64,000 nt of DNA. Origin: Paenibacillus mangrovi. GTDB lineage: Bacteria; Bacillota; Bacilli; Paenibacillales; Paenibacillaceae. Positions 8,091-16,799 of the stretch are shown piece by piece. The notes under the pieces are model-generated. The model made no database searches and was not told the DNA's origin. It saw only the letters and a program-made list of their open reading frames with translations. Numbering within the stretch: position 1 is the stretch's first letter; each line of letters starts with the position of its first letter. The stretch is from positions 248,001 to 312,000 of the forward strand of contig NZ_JALIRP010000004.1 of the NCBI RefSeq assembly GCF_022898935.1, read 5' to 3'. The position numbers and the translations under genes are program-made.

Positions 8091-8606
8091 GTGGCAGAGA
8101 AAGAGATCCTTCCCTTTGGCGATCCCGTCCTCAGAAAAAAGGCTAAGCCCGTCGATGAACTATCCCCTAAAGTGCTGAAAATTTTGGATGATATGGTCGA
8201 TACACTCTACGCCGAAGAGGGCCGGGCTGGCCTTGCCGCACCGCAAATCGGCATATTGCGAAGATTGATTGTAATGGATTGCGGCGAAGGTCTGATTGAG
8301 CTGATCAATCCGGAAATCCTGGAAATGCATGGCGAGCAGATTGGACCGGAAGCCTGCCTATCTTATCCTGGATACAGCGGCATCGTTAAACGTGCGAACT
8401 ATGTTCGAATCCGAACGCTGACCCGGACAGGTGAGATAATGGAACTGGAAGGTATCGGCTACTTGGCTCGATGCATTCAGCATGAAATCGATCATCTGAA
8501 CGGAATTTTGTTCATCGACCATGTCGAGGAAGGCCAGCTCTTCAAGGAGCCTACCAAACAGAAGGCCGATCTCATGGAGGCACTCAAGCTTTCACGAAAA
8601 TCATAG
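8091..8606 (+). CDS. def: Peptide deformylase
   Basis: A 171-residue metalloenzyme that removes the N-formyl group from new proteins. The three motifs are GLAAPQIG (about 45-52), EACLSYPG (canonical EGCLS with Ala for Gly), and HEIDHLNG with the zinc ligands. The start is GTG at 8091, eight bases after AGGAGG; an out-of-frame ATG at 8084 is not used. No fmt gene is adjacent, so this is a stand-alone copy of the type often found beside the fmt-linked one. Confidence 0.95.
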   Translation: MAEKEILPFGDPVLRKKAKPVDELSPKVLKILDDMVDTLYAEEGRAGLAAPQIGILRRLIVMDCGEGLIELINPEILEMHGEQIGPEACLSYPGYSGIVKRANYVRIRTLTRTGEIMELEGIGYLARCIQHEIDHLNGILFIDHVEEGQLFKEPTKQKADLMEALKLSRKS

Positions 8607-8622
8607 CCTTATCGCTAACCAA

Positions 8623-8664
8623 AAACCGCCCTGCAACAGTGAGCTTCACAGAGCAGGACGGTTT
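8623..8664. terminator. Bidirectional terminator between def and aldo/keto reductase
   Basis: AAACCGCCCTGC pairs with GCAGGACGGTTT between convergent genes. A T run follows on the minus strand. Confidence 0.8.
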
Positions 8665-8703
8665 ATTTCAGTTGATTTGAAGTTTTCGATGCAGAAACAT
8701 TAA

Positions 8704-9612
8704 CTAGCGATTCGCAGTATATACATTCGCACGGCTAATGCTACGGATATAATCCAACTCTTCAGGACTTAATACCGGCGATTCTGAAGCTGCTACATTA
8801 TGAATCAACTGCTTTAGCGAGCTTGCCCCCGGTATGGCTGCAGCAACTACCGGCTGCTCTAGCGAATAGCGGATCGCGGTCTGCGACATACTTCGCTCTG
8901 GACGTACTAGTGATTCCAGCTTCCTGCGAATCTCAAGTAGTTCTTCAGGCGTGTAATCCAGGTAACCCTTATTCACCTTACCTGCCCCTGCTTCGGCCAA
9001 TACGCCAGAAGCGACAGGTCCGCGCGCAATCACGCTGATCCCATTTTCCGCCAGCAATGGCAGTACCTCTTCTTCCGGTCTTCTGTCCAGAATGCTGTAT
9101 TGGCTCATGACAGAAACAATATTTGAACGCTTCACGTATTCACGGATCACGTTAGGCCGAATCGACGAAATACCGTAGAAACGGATCACGCCCTCCTGCT
9201 TCAGCTCCTCGAATGCTTCAATCGTTTCATCGATTGGATCGTCCAGCGTGCCGCCATGCAGCTGATACAAATCGATATAATCGGTCTGCAGGCGCCGCAG
9301 ACTGTCTTTAACGGCAGCTTTGATGTAGGACTTGGATGGGTCCCAGCTCCACCCTTCCTTGCCAGGAATGCGCCGGTTTCCGACTTTCGTGGCAAGGATG
9401 ACGTCACTACGCCGGCTCTTTAGTGCCTGGCCCACAATTTCTTCATTCCGGCCCTCATCATACAAATCCGCCGTGTCCAGGAAATTGATTCCCCGGTCCA
9501 ACGCTTCGTGCACAAGACGCGCAGCCTCTTTTTCCTCCGTGCCCAGTGACATGCATCCAAGCCCGATCTCACTAACATACAGCTCCGAAGCTCCAAGACG
9601 ATTTCTTTTCAT
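8704..9612 (-). CDS. Aldo/keto reductase
   Basis: A 302-residue NAD(P)H-dependent oxidoreductase with a TIM-barrel fold. Visible are GLGCMSLG near the N-terminus, the catalytic Asp and Tyr in NFLDTADLYDEGRNEE, the Lys in LATKVGN, and the His in YQLHGG. The C-terminal cofactor region AAAIPGASS is also present. The ATG at 9612 follows GGAGAGGTGA; the frame is open to 9660, which would overlap the upstream gene. It follows a DUF445 gene by 40 bases and is probably co-transcribed with it. The substrate cannot be told from the sequence. Confidence 0.92.
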   Translation of the reverse strand: MKRNRLGASELYVSEIGLGCMSLGTEEKEAARLVHEALDRGINFLDTADLYDEGRNEEIVGQALKSRRSDVILATKVGNRRIPGKEGWSWDPSKSYIKAAVKDSLRRLQTDYIDLYQLHGGTLDDPIDETIEAFEELKQEGVIRFYGISSIRPNVIREYVKRSNIVSVMSQYSILDRRPEEEVLPLLAENGISVIARGPVASGVLAEAGAGKVNKGYLDYTPEELLEIRRKLESLVRPERSMSQTAIRYSLEQPVVAAAIPGASSLKQLIHNVAASESPVLSPEELDYIRSISRANVYTANR

Positions 9613-9652
9613 ATCAAAGTCACCTCTCCGCGATTTTTCTTCATTATCCATT

Positions 9653-10900
9653 TTAGGCAATGATCATATGAATGACGGTCAGTACAAGTCCGATCAGAAA
9701 GCCGCAGATGGCACCATTCACACGGATCCACTGCAAATCACTGCCGACCTTCTCTTCAAGCATCTGGACGAGAGCCTGGTCATCCAGCTGATCCAAATTG
9801 TCGCGAACCAGTAGACCGATACGGTAATAGTTCGCCTCAACTGCTTTAACGATTAGGGATAAAATCCCTTGTTCCCAGCGTTCCATCATATCTTCCTTGC
9901 CCCGCAGCATATTGGTGATCCAGCGGTATACCTTGATGACACCGCGTCCCCCGTTCATCTGCTCTTGCTCCAGCATCAGCAATATACGGGCCCGAATCTC
10001 CTCAAGCTTACGCAGCATCCACTGCTCGGAGCCTGGATCAGCTAATTTATCCCCGATCAGCATTTTCAAACGCTCGGCTACTTCCCGATTCTCTGTAAAA
10101 TTGGATACCTGCTGGCGAACCTCTACCAGAATGCGCTGCCGGACAAGACTATCTTCGTATTGAATTTCATGGATGGAGGACAGAATCAGGTTTTTCAGAA
10201 TATTCCCGAGCTTCTCCTCACTTAAAAATCCCAGCATCGCCTGTAAAGCAAAGCCCTTCATTCCACTCAGCTGAATTTCCTGCAGCTTGTTGCTCGCGAG
10301 TTGTCCCAGCATATACTCATTCTCTGGCCGACTAACCCATTTTCCTGCAAAGTTCAGAATATAGTTCAAAGCCTTCTCATCCAGCTGACTTTGAAAAGCT
10401 TGGCGGGATGCAGCTTCAAGCAAAGGTGACAGATCCTGACGCTGCACAAAATTCACCAGCGACTTTTGAACGGAAGGTGTCATCTGTTCGAGAGGAATCT
10501 GACGAATCACATCACTAACGATATGGATGATCTTAAGCCGGATTTCTTTTTTGCTTACCAGTTTCAAAATGCCGGTGGACAAGCCATTGAACAGCTTCAA
10601 TTGGCGCAGCCTTTTGGTAATGCTTTCCTTGTTCAGCAACTCGGTTTCCAATGCGGAAATGAGCGAGTTGACAATTTTATTGCGATTTTGTAACAGCAAA
10701 GACGTATGTGGAATCGGTATCCCCATCGGATGGCGGAACAATGCCGTCACCGCGAACCAGTCGGCAAAGCCACCGACGAGTCCCGCTTCAAATCCGCCTT
10801 GGAGCAGGCTAACCGCTATATTTTGCGGCAAAAACAGGGTGATGACAAATCCTGCCCCCATGACCGCAAGGGAAGTTCCTGCCAAATATCTGGTTTTCAT
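9653..10900 (-). CDS. DUF445 family membrane protein
   Basis: A 415-residue protein with two N-terminal hydrophobic segments, the DUF445 signature GGFADWFAVTALFRHPMGIPIPHT (about 35-58), a long amphipathic helical middle and a single C-terminal membrane helix ending VLTVIHMIIA. Members of this family (YtaF/YheB-like in Bacillus) are membrane proteins of uncertain role. The ATG at 10900 is preceded by GGAGGG, and the earlier frame to 10930 lacks a ribosome site. It heads a probable two-gene unit with the aldo/keto reductase. Confidence 0.88.
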   Translation of the reverse strand: MKTRYLAGTSLAVMGAGFVITLFLPQNIAVSLLQGGFEAGLVGGFADWFAVTALFRHPMGIPIPHTSLLLQNRNKIVNSLISALETELLNKESITKRLRQLKLFNGLSTGILKLVSKKEIRLKIIHIVSDVIRQIPLEQMTPSVQKSLVNFVQRQDLSPLLEAASRQAFQSQLDEKALNYILNFAGKWVSRPENEYMLGQLASNKLQEIQLSGMKGFALQAMLGFLSEEKLGNILKNLILSSIHEIQYEDSLVRQRILVEVRQQVSNFTENREVAERLKMLIGDKLADPGSEQWMLRKLEEIRARILLMLEQEQMNGGRGVIKVYRWITNMLRGKEDMMERWEQGILSLIVKAVEANYYRIGLLVRDNLDQLDDQALVQMLEEKVGSDLQWIRVNGAICGFLIGLVLTVIHMIIA

Positions 10901-10983
10901 GTTGAATCCCTCCGCTAAGTATATAACCACATTCTACCCAAGATGGACCGGAAAGTGATCCTCCCTGGGCAATGATTGAACAG

Positions 10984-11006
10984 AAAAACTCCCGTTTAAT
11001 CGGGAG
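10984..11006 (-). terminator. Terminator of the nitroreductase gene
   Basis: CTCCCG pairs with CGGGAG directly after the stop codon, with a minus-strand TTTTT tail. Confidence 0.85.
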
Positions 11007-11576
11007 CTACAAATCATATGTCGGTTCATAGACCGTAAATTTCTCTTCCGCACGTGTTCTCGTCTTGCCTTCCGGCGCTTCGTCGAAGAACCCAAGATGC
11101 AGAAATCCCGCAATCCGCTCTTCAGACTGAACCCCCAGCATTTCTTTTACGTTCGGATCATGGATATGCATATTCGTTTTCCAGACCGAGCCGAGTCCTC
11201 GTTCCCATGCCAATAGCTGAAAATTCTGAATCATCGAGCTTACCGCCCCGTAATCCTCATCGTACTGCTTTGGGTCGTCAATGTCCGGCATGACGATGAT
11301 CAAATAGGCAGCCGGCTCATTAAAGTATTTGACTCGGTACTCGAACATGTCATCCGGATAATGCTGGGCCATTTCCAGTGCGAACATCTGCTTAGCGGCC
11401 GTAGGTACAAAAATAAACCTCCACGGCTCACGCAGCTTATGATTAGGTGCATATATCGCATCATTCAGCAGTTCCAGTACGAGCTCCTGCGGCACAGGAA
11501 TATTTTTATAACCGGTCTTGACAGACCTTCTTCCCCTTATAATTTGTGCCAAAACCGATGAATGGTTGTTATCCAT
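11007..11576 (-). CDS. Nitroreductase family protein
   Basis: A 189-residue FMN-dependent oxidoreductase. The N-terminal IIRGRRSVKTGYKNIP and DAIYAPNHKLREPWRFIFV segments form the flavin phosphate site, and AWERGLGSVWKT is the conserved C-terminal loop. It probably reduces nitro or quinone compounds with NAD(P)H. The ATG at 11576 follows GGAAAGGAAACT; upstream in-frame residues overlap the lspA end and are rejected. It lies 40 bases after lspA on the same strand and is closed by its own terminator. Confidence 0.9.
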   Translation of the reverse strand: MDNNHSSVLAQIIRGRRSVKTGYKNIPVPQELVLELLNDAIYAPNHKLREPWRFIFVPTAAKQMFALEMAQHYPDDMFEYRVKYFNEPAAYLIIVMPDIDDPKQYDEDYGAVSSMIQNFQLLAWERGLGSVWKTNMHIHDPNVKEMLGVQSEERIAGFLHLGFFDEAPEGKTRTRAEEKFTVYEPTYDL

Positions 11577-11616
11577 AGTTTCCTTTCCGCTTCCTATGAA
11601 GACCTGAGTGATTTGA

Positions 11617-12081
11617 TTATTTAATAGAATAAGAACGTCTTTCACGTCGGCTGCGCAGCAGCATGCCCACAATCAAGAGCAGTGCTCCCGCATTGATCGC
11701 CAAATCGGCGAAATTCATAATTCCGGAACCCGATCCCCATACGATAAAATCAGTGACCTTGCCGAAAAAGAACCTGTCGAGCGCATTGCCGAGCGCACCT
11801 CCCACAATAAATCCCGAGGCCAGTTCCATAACGATTCCATTCAAGACGCCTTTGAAGCGGTAATAGATAATGACTCCTACGACAACGACCGCTAGATATG
11901 CAAACCATTTACCAAATCCCTGAAAAGAACCGAAGGCAGCCCCGCTGTTTTGATAATACTCAAAATGAAGATAGGGATCTAGAACGCTTCGGTATTCGCC
12001 GAGCGACATATGATTCCGTACCCACCATTTCGAACCTTGATCAATCAGTAGAACGATAAGCGATAATATGTAAAAGACCAT
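11617..12081 (-). CDS. lspA: Lipoprotein signal peptidase (signal peptidase II)
   Basis: A 154-residue polytopic aspartic peptidase that removes signal peptides from prolipoproteins. Four membrane segments are visible, with the conserved blocks IDQGSKWWV, YYQNSGAAFG, GGALGNALDRFFFGKVTDFIVW (two catalytic Asp) and MNFADLAINAG. The ATG at 12081 follows AAAGGAGGGATAGAT. It is unusual that no rluD-type pseudouridine synthase or ileS neighbours it. Its substrates include the lipoproteins encoded in this window, such as the oligopeptide- and glycerol-phosphate-binding proteins. Confidence 0.95.
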   Translation of the reverse strand: MVFYILSLIVLLIDQGSKWWVRNHMSLGEYRSVLDPYLHFEYYQNSGAAFGSFQGFGKWFAYLAVVVVGVIIYYRFKGVLNGIVMELASGFIVGGALGNALDRFFFGKVTDFIVWGSGSGIMNFADLAINAGALLLIVGMLLRSRRERRSYSIK

Positions 12082-12132
12082 ATCTATCCCTCCTTTCGTC
12101 TGCTTATACACCTGCATAGGTGTGTCGGCAGA

Positions 12133-12159
12133 TCAAAGGCAGGAAGGTGTCTCCCTGCC
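12133..12159 (-). terminator. Terminator between CsoR/CstR gene and lspA
   Basis: AAGGCAGG pairs with CCTGCCTT, with a short T run on the minus strand. Confidence 0.7.
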
Positions 12160-12179
12160 TTATAAACTTTTCAGCCCTG

Positions 12180-12440
12180 TTATCGGCTTTTTATTAAAAG
12201 TTCCACCGCTTCTTTGACCAGCGTGCCGGTTTCGTTTCCTTTGGCGTGCTCTTCTAGAATACATTGTTCGAGATTCATGGCGACAATATAGGCCATCGCT
12301 TTATCCGTCGCACTTCGAACGGCAGAAAGCTGAGCCACCACATCCTTGCAGTTTTTACCTTCTTCCATCATATTCAGTACGCCACGGACCTGCCCTTCGA
12401 GCCGCTTCAAGCGCCGGACGACATTATCATCATAATTCAT
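12180..12440 (-). CDS. CsoR/CstR/FrmR-family repressor with Cys31-Asn56-Cys60 sensor site
   Basis: An 86-residue all-helical repressor with the family start DDNVVRRLKRLEGQVRGVLNMMEE. CsoR binds Cu(I) through Cys, His and Cys at spacing +25 and +29. Here those positions are Cys31, Asn56 and Cys60, so the histidine ligand is missing. That pattern and numbering resemble CstR, which senses persulfides through two Cys. No copper ATPase, copper chaperone, rhodanese or sulfur dioxygenase is next to it. It probably shares a transcript with the small acidic protein upstream (42-base gap). The ribosome site is AGGAAAGGGTGA. Confidence 0.85.
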   Translation of the reverse strand: MNYDDNVVRRLKRLEGQVRGVLNMMEEGKNCKDVVAQLSAVRSATDKAMAYIVAMNLEQCILEEHAKGNETGTLVKEAVELLIKSR

Positions 12441-12482
12441 TTTCGTTCACCCTTTCCTGGTTGATTCTAGCTCTATATATGT

Positions 12483-12749
12483 TTACTGCTCCATGGATTC
12501 AAGTGCAGCGTCTACTAAAGCATCAAACAAATCATCGTCTTCTTCTAGCTGCTCGTCAGTCTTCAGGAATTCTTCCTCGATGCCGGATTCCCCGGCGAAA
12601 TTCAGGCTGTAATCCCACTCCTTGCCCTTTTTGCTGAAAAGGGTGATTTCATACTGCGACTGGTGCCCAGGTAAAGTGAAGGTCACATGTCCGAGGTACT
12701 GCTTGTCCTCATCCTGCTTCATGTCTGCTTTAATAATTTGGAATTCCAT
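12483..12749 (-). CDS. Small acidic protein of unknown function
   Basis: An 88-residue protein with beta-strand-like alternation at the start (MEFQIIKADMKQDE, YLGHVTFTLPGHQ) and a strongly acidic C-terminal half (EEEFLKTDEQLEEDDDLFDALVDAALESME). No signal peptide or membrane segment. The ribosome site AAAGGAGATATGTATAC is good. It precedes the CsoR/CstR-like gene and is probably in the same operon. I recognise no named family. Confidence 0.8.
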   Translation of the reverse strand: MEFQIIKADMKQDEDKQYLGHVTFTLPGHQSQYEITLFSKKGKEWDYSLNFAGESGIEEEFLKTDEQLEEDDDLFDALVDAALESMEQ

Positions 12750-12929
12750 GTATACATATCTCCTTTATTCCATCTCGTTGTCTCTATAGTATACCATGTG
12801 CGGTATACTTTCCATCCAGAGCGAACATATTTTCAATATGTCATCCAATTTAGTACAATACTAGTCAGAGGATTTTAATTATCCCATTTTCAGGCATTTC
12901 ATGACGAATCTATTGGAGGGTCTAAGTTC

Positions 12930-14162
12930 ATGGCAGATTTTCAGGAAAATCTAAACAAATACGCCGATCTGGCTGTCAGAGTCGGTGCCAATGTCCAAAA
13001 GGGACAAATTCTCGTTGTTAACGCCCCCGTTCAATCGGCTGAATTCGTTCGCATGATCACGGAAAAGGCATACAATGCGGGAGCAAGCGAAGTTCGAGTG
13101 AATTGGAACGATGAAAAAATCACCCGCTTAAAATATGAGCATGCGGCAGACGAAGTATTTTCCGAATCGCCAAAATGGTATGCGGGCGAAATGACTGAGC
13201 TGGTAGAAAAAGGAGCGGCTATACTGCATGTGCTTGCCGAGAATCCTGACCTTCTAAAAGGCATCAAACAGGAGCGTATCGTTGCAAATCAGAAGGCCAG
13301 AGGACAAGCGATGACCAAATACCGCGCCTATCAGCAGGCTGATAAATTCAGCTGGTGCCTGATCGCTGTTCCATCCCCGGAATGGGCAGACAAAGTGTTC
13401 CCGGATGCACCTCAGGAAGAACGCGTTCAGATGCTTTGGGATGCTATTTTCCATACGGTCCGCGTCGATCAAGACAACCCCGTTGAAGCCTGGACCAATC
13501 ACTTGGAAACCTTGGATCATAAATCGAAAGTGCTTAACGAGAAAAAATACAAGAAACTGCATTACATAGCTCCGGGCACGGATTTGACGATCGAGCTGCC
13601 GGAAGGCCATATCTGGGCTGGTGGCGAGAGCTTTAACGAAAAAGGTCACAGCTTCGTCGCCAACATGCCAACGGAGGAAGTCTTCACGGCCCCGCTGAAA
13701 ACGGGCGTCAACGGTTATGTCAGCAGCACTAAGCCTCTTAGCTACGGCGGCAATATCATCGACCGCTTCACCATTTCATTTGAAAACGGTCGTATTGTAG
13801 ACGTCAAGGCTGAAGAAGGCCAGAAAGTGCTCGAGCATCTGGTGGAAATGGACGAAGGCTCCCATTACCTCGGGGAAGTGGCCCTGGTTCCACATCAATC
13901 CCCGATCTCCGATTCCAACATTTTGTACTTCAATACACTGTTCGACGAAAATGCCTCCAACCACCTGGCGATTGGCAGCGCGTACGCTTTCTGTCTGGAA
14001 GGCGGCAAAGAAATGACACAGGAACAGCTCACCGATCATGGACTGAACACCAGTGTGACACATGTCGACTTCATGATTGGCTCCAGTGAAATGGACATTT
14101 TCGGCGTAATGGCAGACGGTACGGAAGAACCTGTATTTAAAAAAGGAAACTGGGCATTTTAA
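12930..14162 (+). CDS. M29 family aminopeptidase, first of tandem pair
   Basis: A 410-residue cytoplasmic aminopeptidase of the AmpS/AmpT type. Metal and catalytic residues of the family are visible: Glu in NMPTEEVFTAP, Glu in HYLGEVALVP, His and Tyr in NHLAIGSAY, and His and Asp in THVDFMIGS. The length matches the family. The start follows TTGGAGGGTCTAAGTTC. The next gene is a close paralogue on the same strand, separated by a terminator, so the two have separate promoters. Confidence 0.95.
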   Translation: MADFQENLNKYADLAVRVGANVQKGQILVVNAPVQSAEFVRMITEKAYNAGASEVRVNWNDEKITRLKYEHAADEVFSESPKWYAGEMTELVEKGAAILHVLAENPDLLKGIKQERIVANQKARGQAMTKYRAYQQADKFSWCLIAVPSPEWADKVFPDAPQEERVQMLWDAIFHTVRVDQDNPVEAWTNHLETLDHKSKVLNEKKYKKLHYIAPGTDLTIELPEGHIWAGGESFNEKGHSFVANMPTEEVFTAPLKTGVNGYVSSTKPLSYGGNIIDRFTISFENGRIVDVKAEEGQKVLEHLVEMDEGSHYLGEVALVPHQSPISDSNILYFNTLFDENASNHLAIGSAYAFCLEGGKEMTQEQLTDHGLNTSVTHVDFMIGSSEMDIFGVMADGTEEPVFKKGNWAF

Positions 14163-14221
14163 GTTTTGATTCCAAAATAGCATCCATGCTGTCTGCATAA
14201 GGTGCAGCCCTTGGAGTCGGG

Positions 14222-14261
14222 TAGAGTCTTTCCTGCGGAGCGGGGAAGACTCTATTTCCTT
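14222..14261 (+). terminator. Terminator after first M29 aminopeptidase
   Basis: TAGAGTCTTTCC pairs with GGAAGACTCTA, followed by TTTCCTTAT. Confidence 0.85.
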
Positions 14262-14393
14262 ATCAACAGATAAGTTTCGATACTATTTGACCTTCGGATG
14301 ATTTACAATAGAAAAATAATCCATAGTCATAGAATGATTTAAAGCCTAAGAATTCCTTTAATCCATCCTATCGATATTCAGGAGGAATGAACC

Positions 14394-15623
14394 ATGTTAA
14401 CCTTTGAAGACAAATTAAACAATTACGCGGAGCTCGCCGTCAAAATCGGGGCTAACGTGCAGCCGGGTCAAACTCTCGTCGTCAGTGCCGCCATCGATGC
14501 CGCAGAGCTCGTGCGGCTGATCGTCAAGAAAGCCTATGAAGCAGGGGCTAATATGGTCAAGGTGAATTACACGGACGAAGTCGTAACCCGTCTCAGATAC
14601 GACCTGGCACCGGAAGAGTCCTTCCTGATCCCTCCAACTGCCCAAGCTCGCGAATGGACGGAGCTGGCTGAACAGAATGCGGCATTTTTGACGCTCATCT
14701 CCGCCAATCCGGATCTGCTCAAAGGCGTCAGCCCCGAGCGCATTGCCAATTACCAGCGTACCTTCGGACAAGCGATGGCCAAGTACCGCCAGTATCAGCA
14801 AGCCAATAAGATGAGCTGGACAGGCATTGCTTTCCCTTCCCCGGATTGGGCTGCCAAGGTATTCCCGGACGCTCCTAAAGAAGAGCAAGTATCCAAGCTA
14901 TGGGATGCCATTTTCTATGCCGTACGCGCGGACCAGGAGGATCCAATCGGAGCATGGCATAAGCATGTTGACACCCTTCAATCCAAATCCGACGAACTGA
15001 ACAGCAAGAACTATCACAAGCTGCACTTTGTTGCTCCAGGAACCGATCTGACCATGGAGCTTCCAACTGGACATATTTGGGCTCAAGCCGGCAGCGTGAA
15101 CGAGCAAGGAACCACTTTCGTAGCCAATATTCCTACGGAGGAAGTATTTACAGCTCCGCTCAAAACTGGCGTCAACGGCTATGTCAGCAGCACCAAGCCT
15201 CTAAGCTACGGCAGCAATATTATCGACCGCTTCAAGCTTACCTTTGAGAATGGCCGCATCGTAGACTTTACCGCTGAAGTAGGACAAGATACCCTGGCCC
15301 GTCTGATCGGTATGGACGAAGGCTCCCATTATCTTGGTGAAGTAGCGCTCGTTCCGTTCCATTCTCCGATTTCGCAAAGCAATATTTTGTATCTGACAAC
15401 TCTATTTGACGAAAACGCCTCCTGTCACCTGGCCATTGGCAGTTCCTATGCGTTCAGCATCGAAGGCGGCAAAACCATGTCTAAAGAAGAGCTGGCCTCT
15501 CATGGCATGAACGCAAGCATCACGCATGTCGATTTCATGATGGGCCATCCGGAAATGAACATTACCGGCATCACCCAAGACGGCAAAGAAGAAGCCATTT
15601 TCGTGAACGGCGACTGGGCATAG
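14394..15623 (+). CDS. M29 family aminopeptidase, second of tandem pair
   Basis: A 409-residue paralogue of the preceding gene. It shares long identical blocks such as PTEEVFTAPLKTGVNGYVSS and keeps every metal and catalytic position (Glu, Glu, His/Tyr in CHLAIGSSY, His/Asp in THVDFMMGH). The two copies differ mostly in the N-terminal half, which suggests an old duplication with purifying selection. The start follows CAGGAGGAATGAACC. It has its own leader region (14262-14393) and terminator. Confidence 0.95.
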   Translation: MLTFEDKLNNYAELAVKIGANVQPGQTLVVSAAIDAAELVRLIVKKAYEAGANMVKVNYTDEVVTRLRYDLAPEESFLIPPTAQAREWTELAEQNAAFLTLISANPDLLKGVSPERIANYQRTFGQAMAKYRQYQQANKMSWTGIAFPSPDWAAKVFPDAPKEEQVSKLWDAIFYAVRADQEDPIGAWHKHVDTLQSKSDELNSKNYHKLHFVAPGTDLTMELPTGHIWAQAGSVNEQGTTFVANIPTEEVFTAPLKTGVNGYVSSTKPLSYGSNIIDRFKLTFENGRIVDFTAEVGQDTLARLIGMDEGSHYLGEVALVPFHSPISQSNILYLTTLFDENASCHLAIGSSYAFSIEGGKTMSKEELASHGMNASITHVDFMMGHPEMNITGITQDGKEEAIFVNGDWA

Positions 15624-15681
15624 GATACTTTACATCCCTTTAGTCATAAAGACGATCATTTTCCGATATGAAATAAGCAGT

Positions 15682-15713
15682 AAAAAACCGAGCCTCCAGC
15701 TCGGTTTTTTACG
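15682..15713 (+). terminator. Terminator after second M29 aminopeptidase
   Basis: Perfect 12-bp stem AAAAAACCGAGC with GCTCGGTTTTTT. Confidence 0.9.
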
Positions 15714-15896
15714 TTTCTTTCAATATCTTGCTATCATATTATTATGAACTTTTGTGAATTTTTCGGATTAAGGGCAAATTGCATCCCTCCAGATTGGCGC
15801 CGGTATTCGGTCCGGTTTCCCGTAAAGTAGACTCAAGAGCGTTAACCTAACAGATACGAAAGCCCAATAATACTGCGGTCAGTCTAGGACATTATT

Positions 15897-16799
15897 TTAT
15901 TGTCCATGGCTATCAAGACAGCCATATGATCTTAAGGTAACCAAACGATCAACGGTGATCAGGCTTCTCCACTCGGATTCATTACCAGGACTCAGCGCAT
16001 CAAAGCTCATGTTCCAACCTCCGTCCTCTTGCTGCTCACGGATCAAGTATTCCAAATGACGCTTAATATCCTTATCGGAGATCCACTTCTTCGCATAGCT
16101 GCCGGGGGCGGGAACCCATTCTAGTACCTTATGTACATAACCCTTTGCCTCCGGATCCAGCTCTATAGTCCCCGGCTGCTGCAGCCAACCGTCCACCCTA
16201 TTCCATTCCTGTTCCGCTCGCTTACGGTCCGGCACGTTTTCCAGGAACGTAATGCATTGGATCAGATCATGGTAGTCCGATTTACAGGCATGTGGGATGC
16301 TTTTCCATACAAATTGAGCACTTCTTGCAAACCAGTTCTCCTCTTCCAGTCCTGGCAGCACCTCCTGTTTATACAATAATCCAAGAATTCTGCCTGTAGG
16401 GTTAATGGATCCCGAGTGGTCTTTGTCTGTGTTCCACCAGGGAGCATGAGGATAATCGTTAACATCGACCGTAGCTCTAGGAAAGCCGCCTTCTTCTCTC
16501 AAGGAATTCTTCAGATAATTTACAATGCCGTTCAGCATGGCCAAATCCCAAGAGCCGATCTCATCCATAATCGAAAGCGCATATTCCGTAGCGATCGGTT
16601 GACTATAAGGTGTCCGCATATCCGGTTCAAGCGCGCTGCCATACCCTCCATCCTCGTTCTGATAAGGCCGGAGTGCATTCAGAACTGCCTCGGCGCTGCC
16701 TTGTTCAAAATGAAATTCAAAACGTCTGCGGTCCAGGAGCCTACCATTAGCATAGATGAAATCTCTTGCCTTCTTAAACTGAGAGCTGGTCAATTTCAT
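15897..16799 (-). CDS. Terpenoid-cyclase-like alpha/alpha toroid protein, unknown function
   Basis: A 300-residue soluble protein with repeated motifs of the type seen in prenyltransferase and squalene-cyclase toroids: NEDGGYGSALEPD (about 48-60), REEGGFPRA (about 96) and EQQEDGGWNMSFDA (about 265). There is no DxDD or DDxxD catalytic motif, so a cyclase activity cannot be claimed. It is the last gene of a tightly packed three-gene unit: its ATG overlaps the previous stop by four bases (ATGA). The role is unknown. Confidence 0.75.
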   Translation of the reverse strand: MKLTSSQFKKARDFIYANGRLLDRRRFEFHFEQGSAEAVLNALRPYQNEDGGYGSALEPDMRTPYSQPIATEYALSIMDEIGSWDLAMLNGIVNYLKNSLREEGGFPRATVDVNDYPHAPWWNTDKDHSGSINPTGRILGLLYKQEVLPGLEEENWFARSAQFVWKSIPHACKSDYHDLIQCITFLENVPDRKRAEQEWNRVDGWLQQPGTIELDPEAKGYVHKVLEWVPAPGSYAKKWISDKDIKRHLEYLIREQQEDGGWNMSFDALSPGNESEWRSLITVDRLVTLRSYGCLDSHGQ

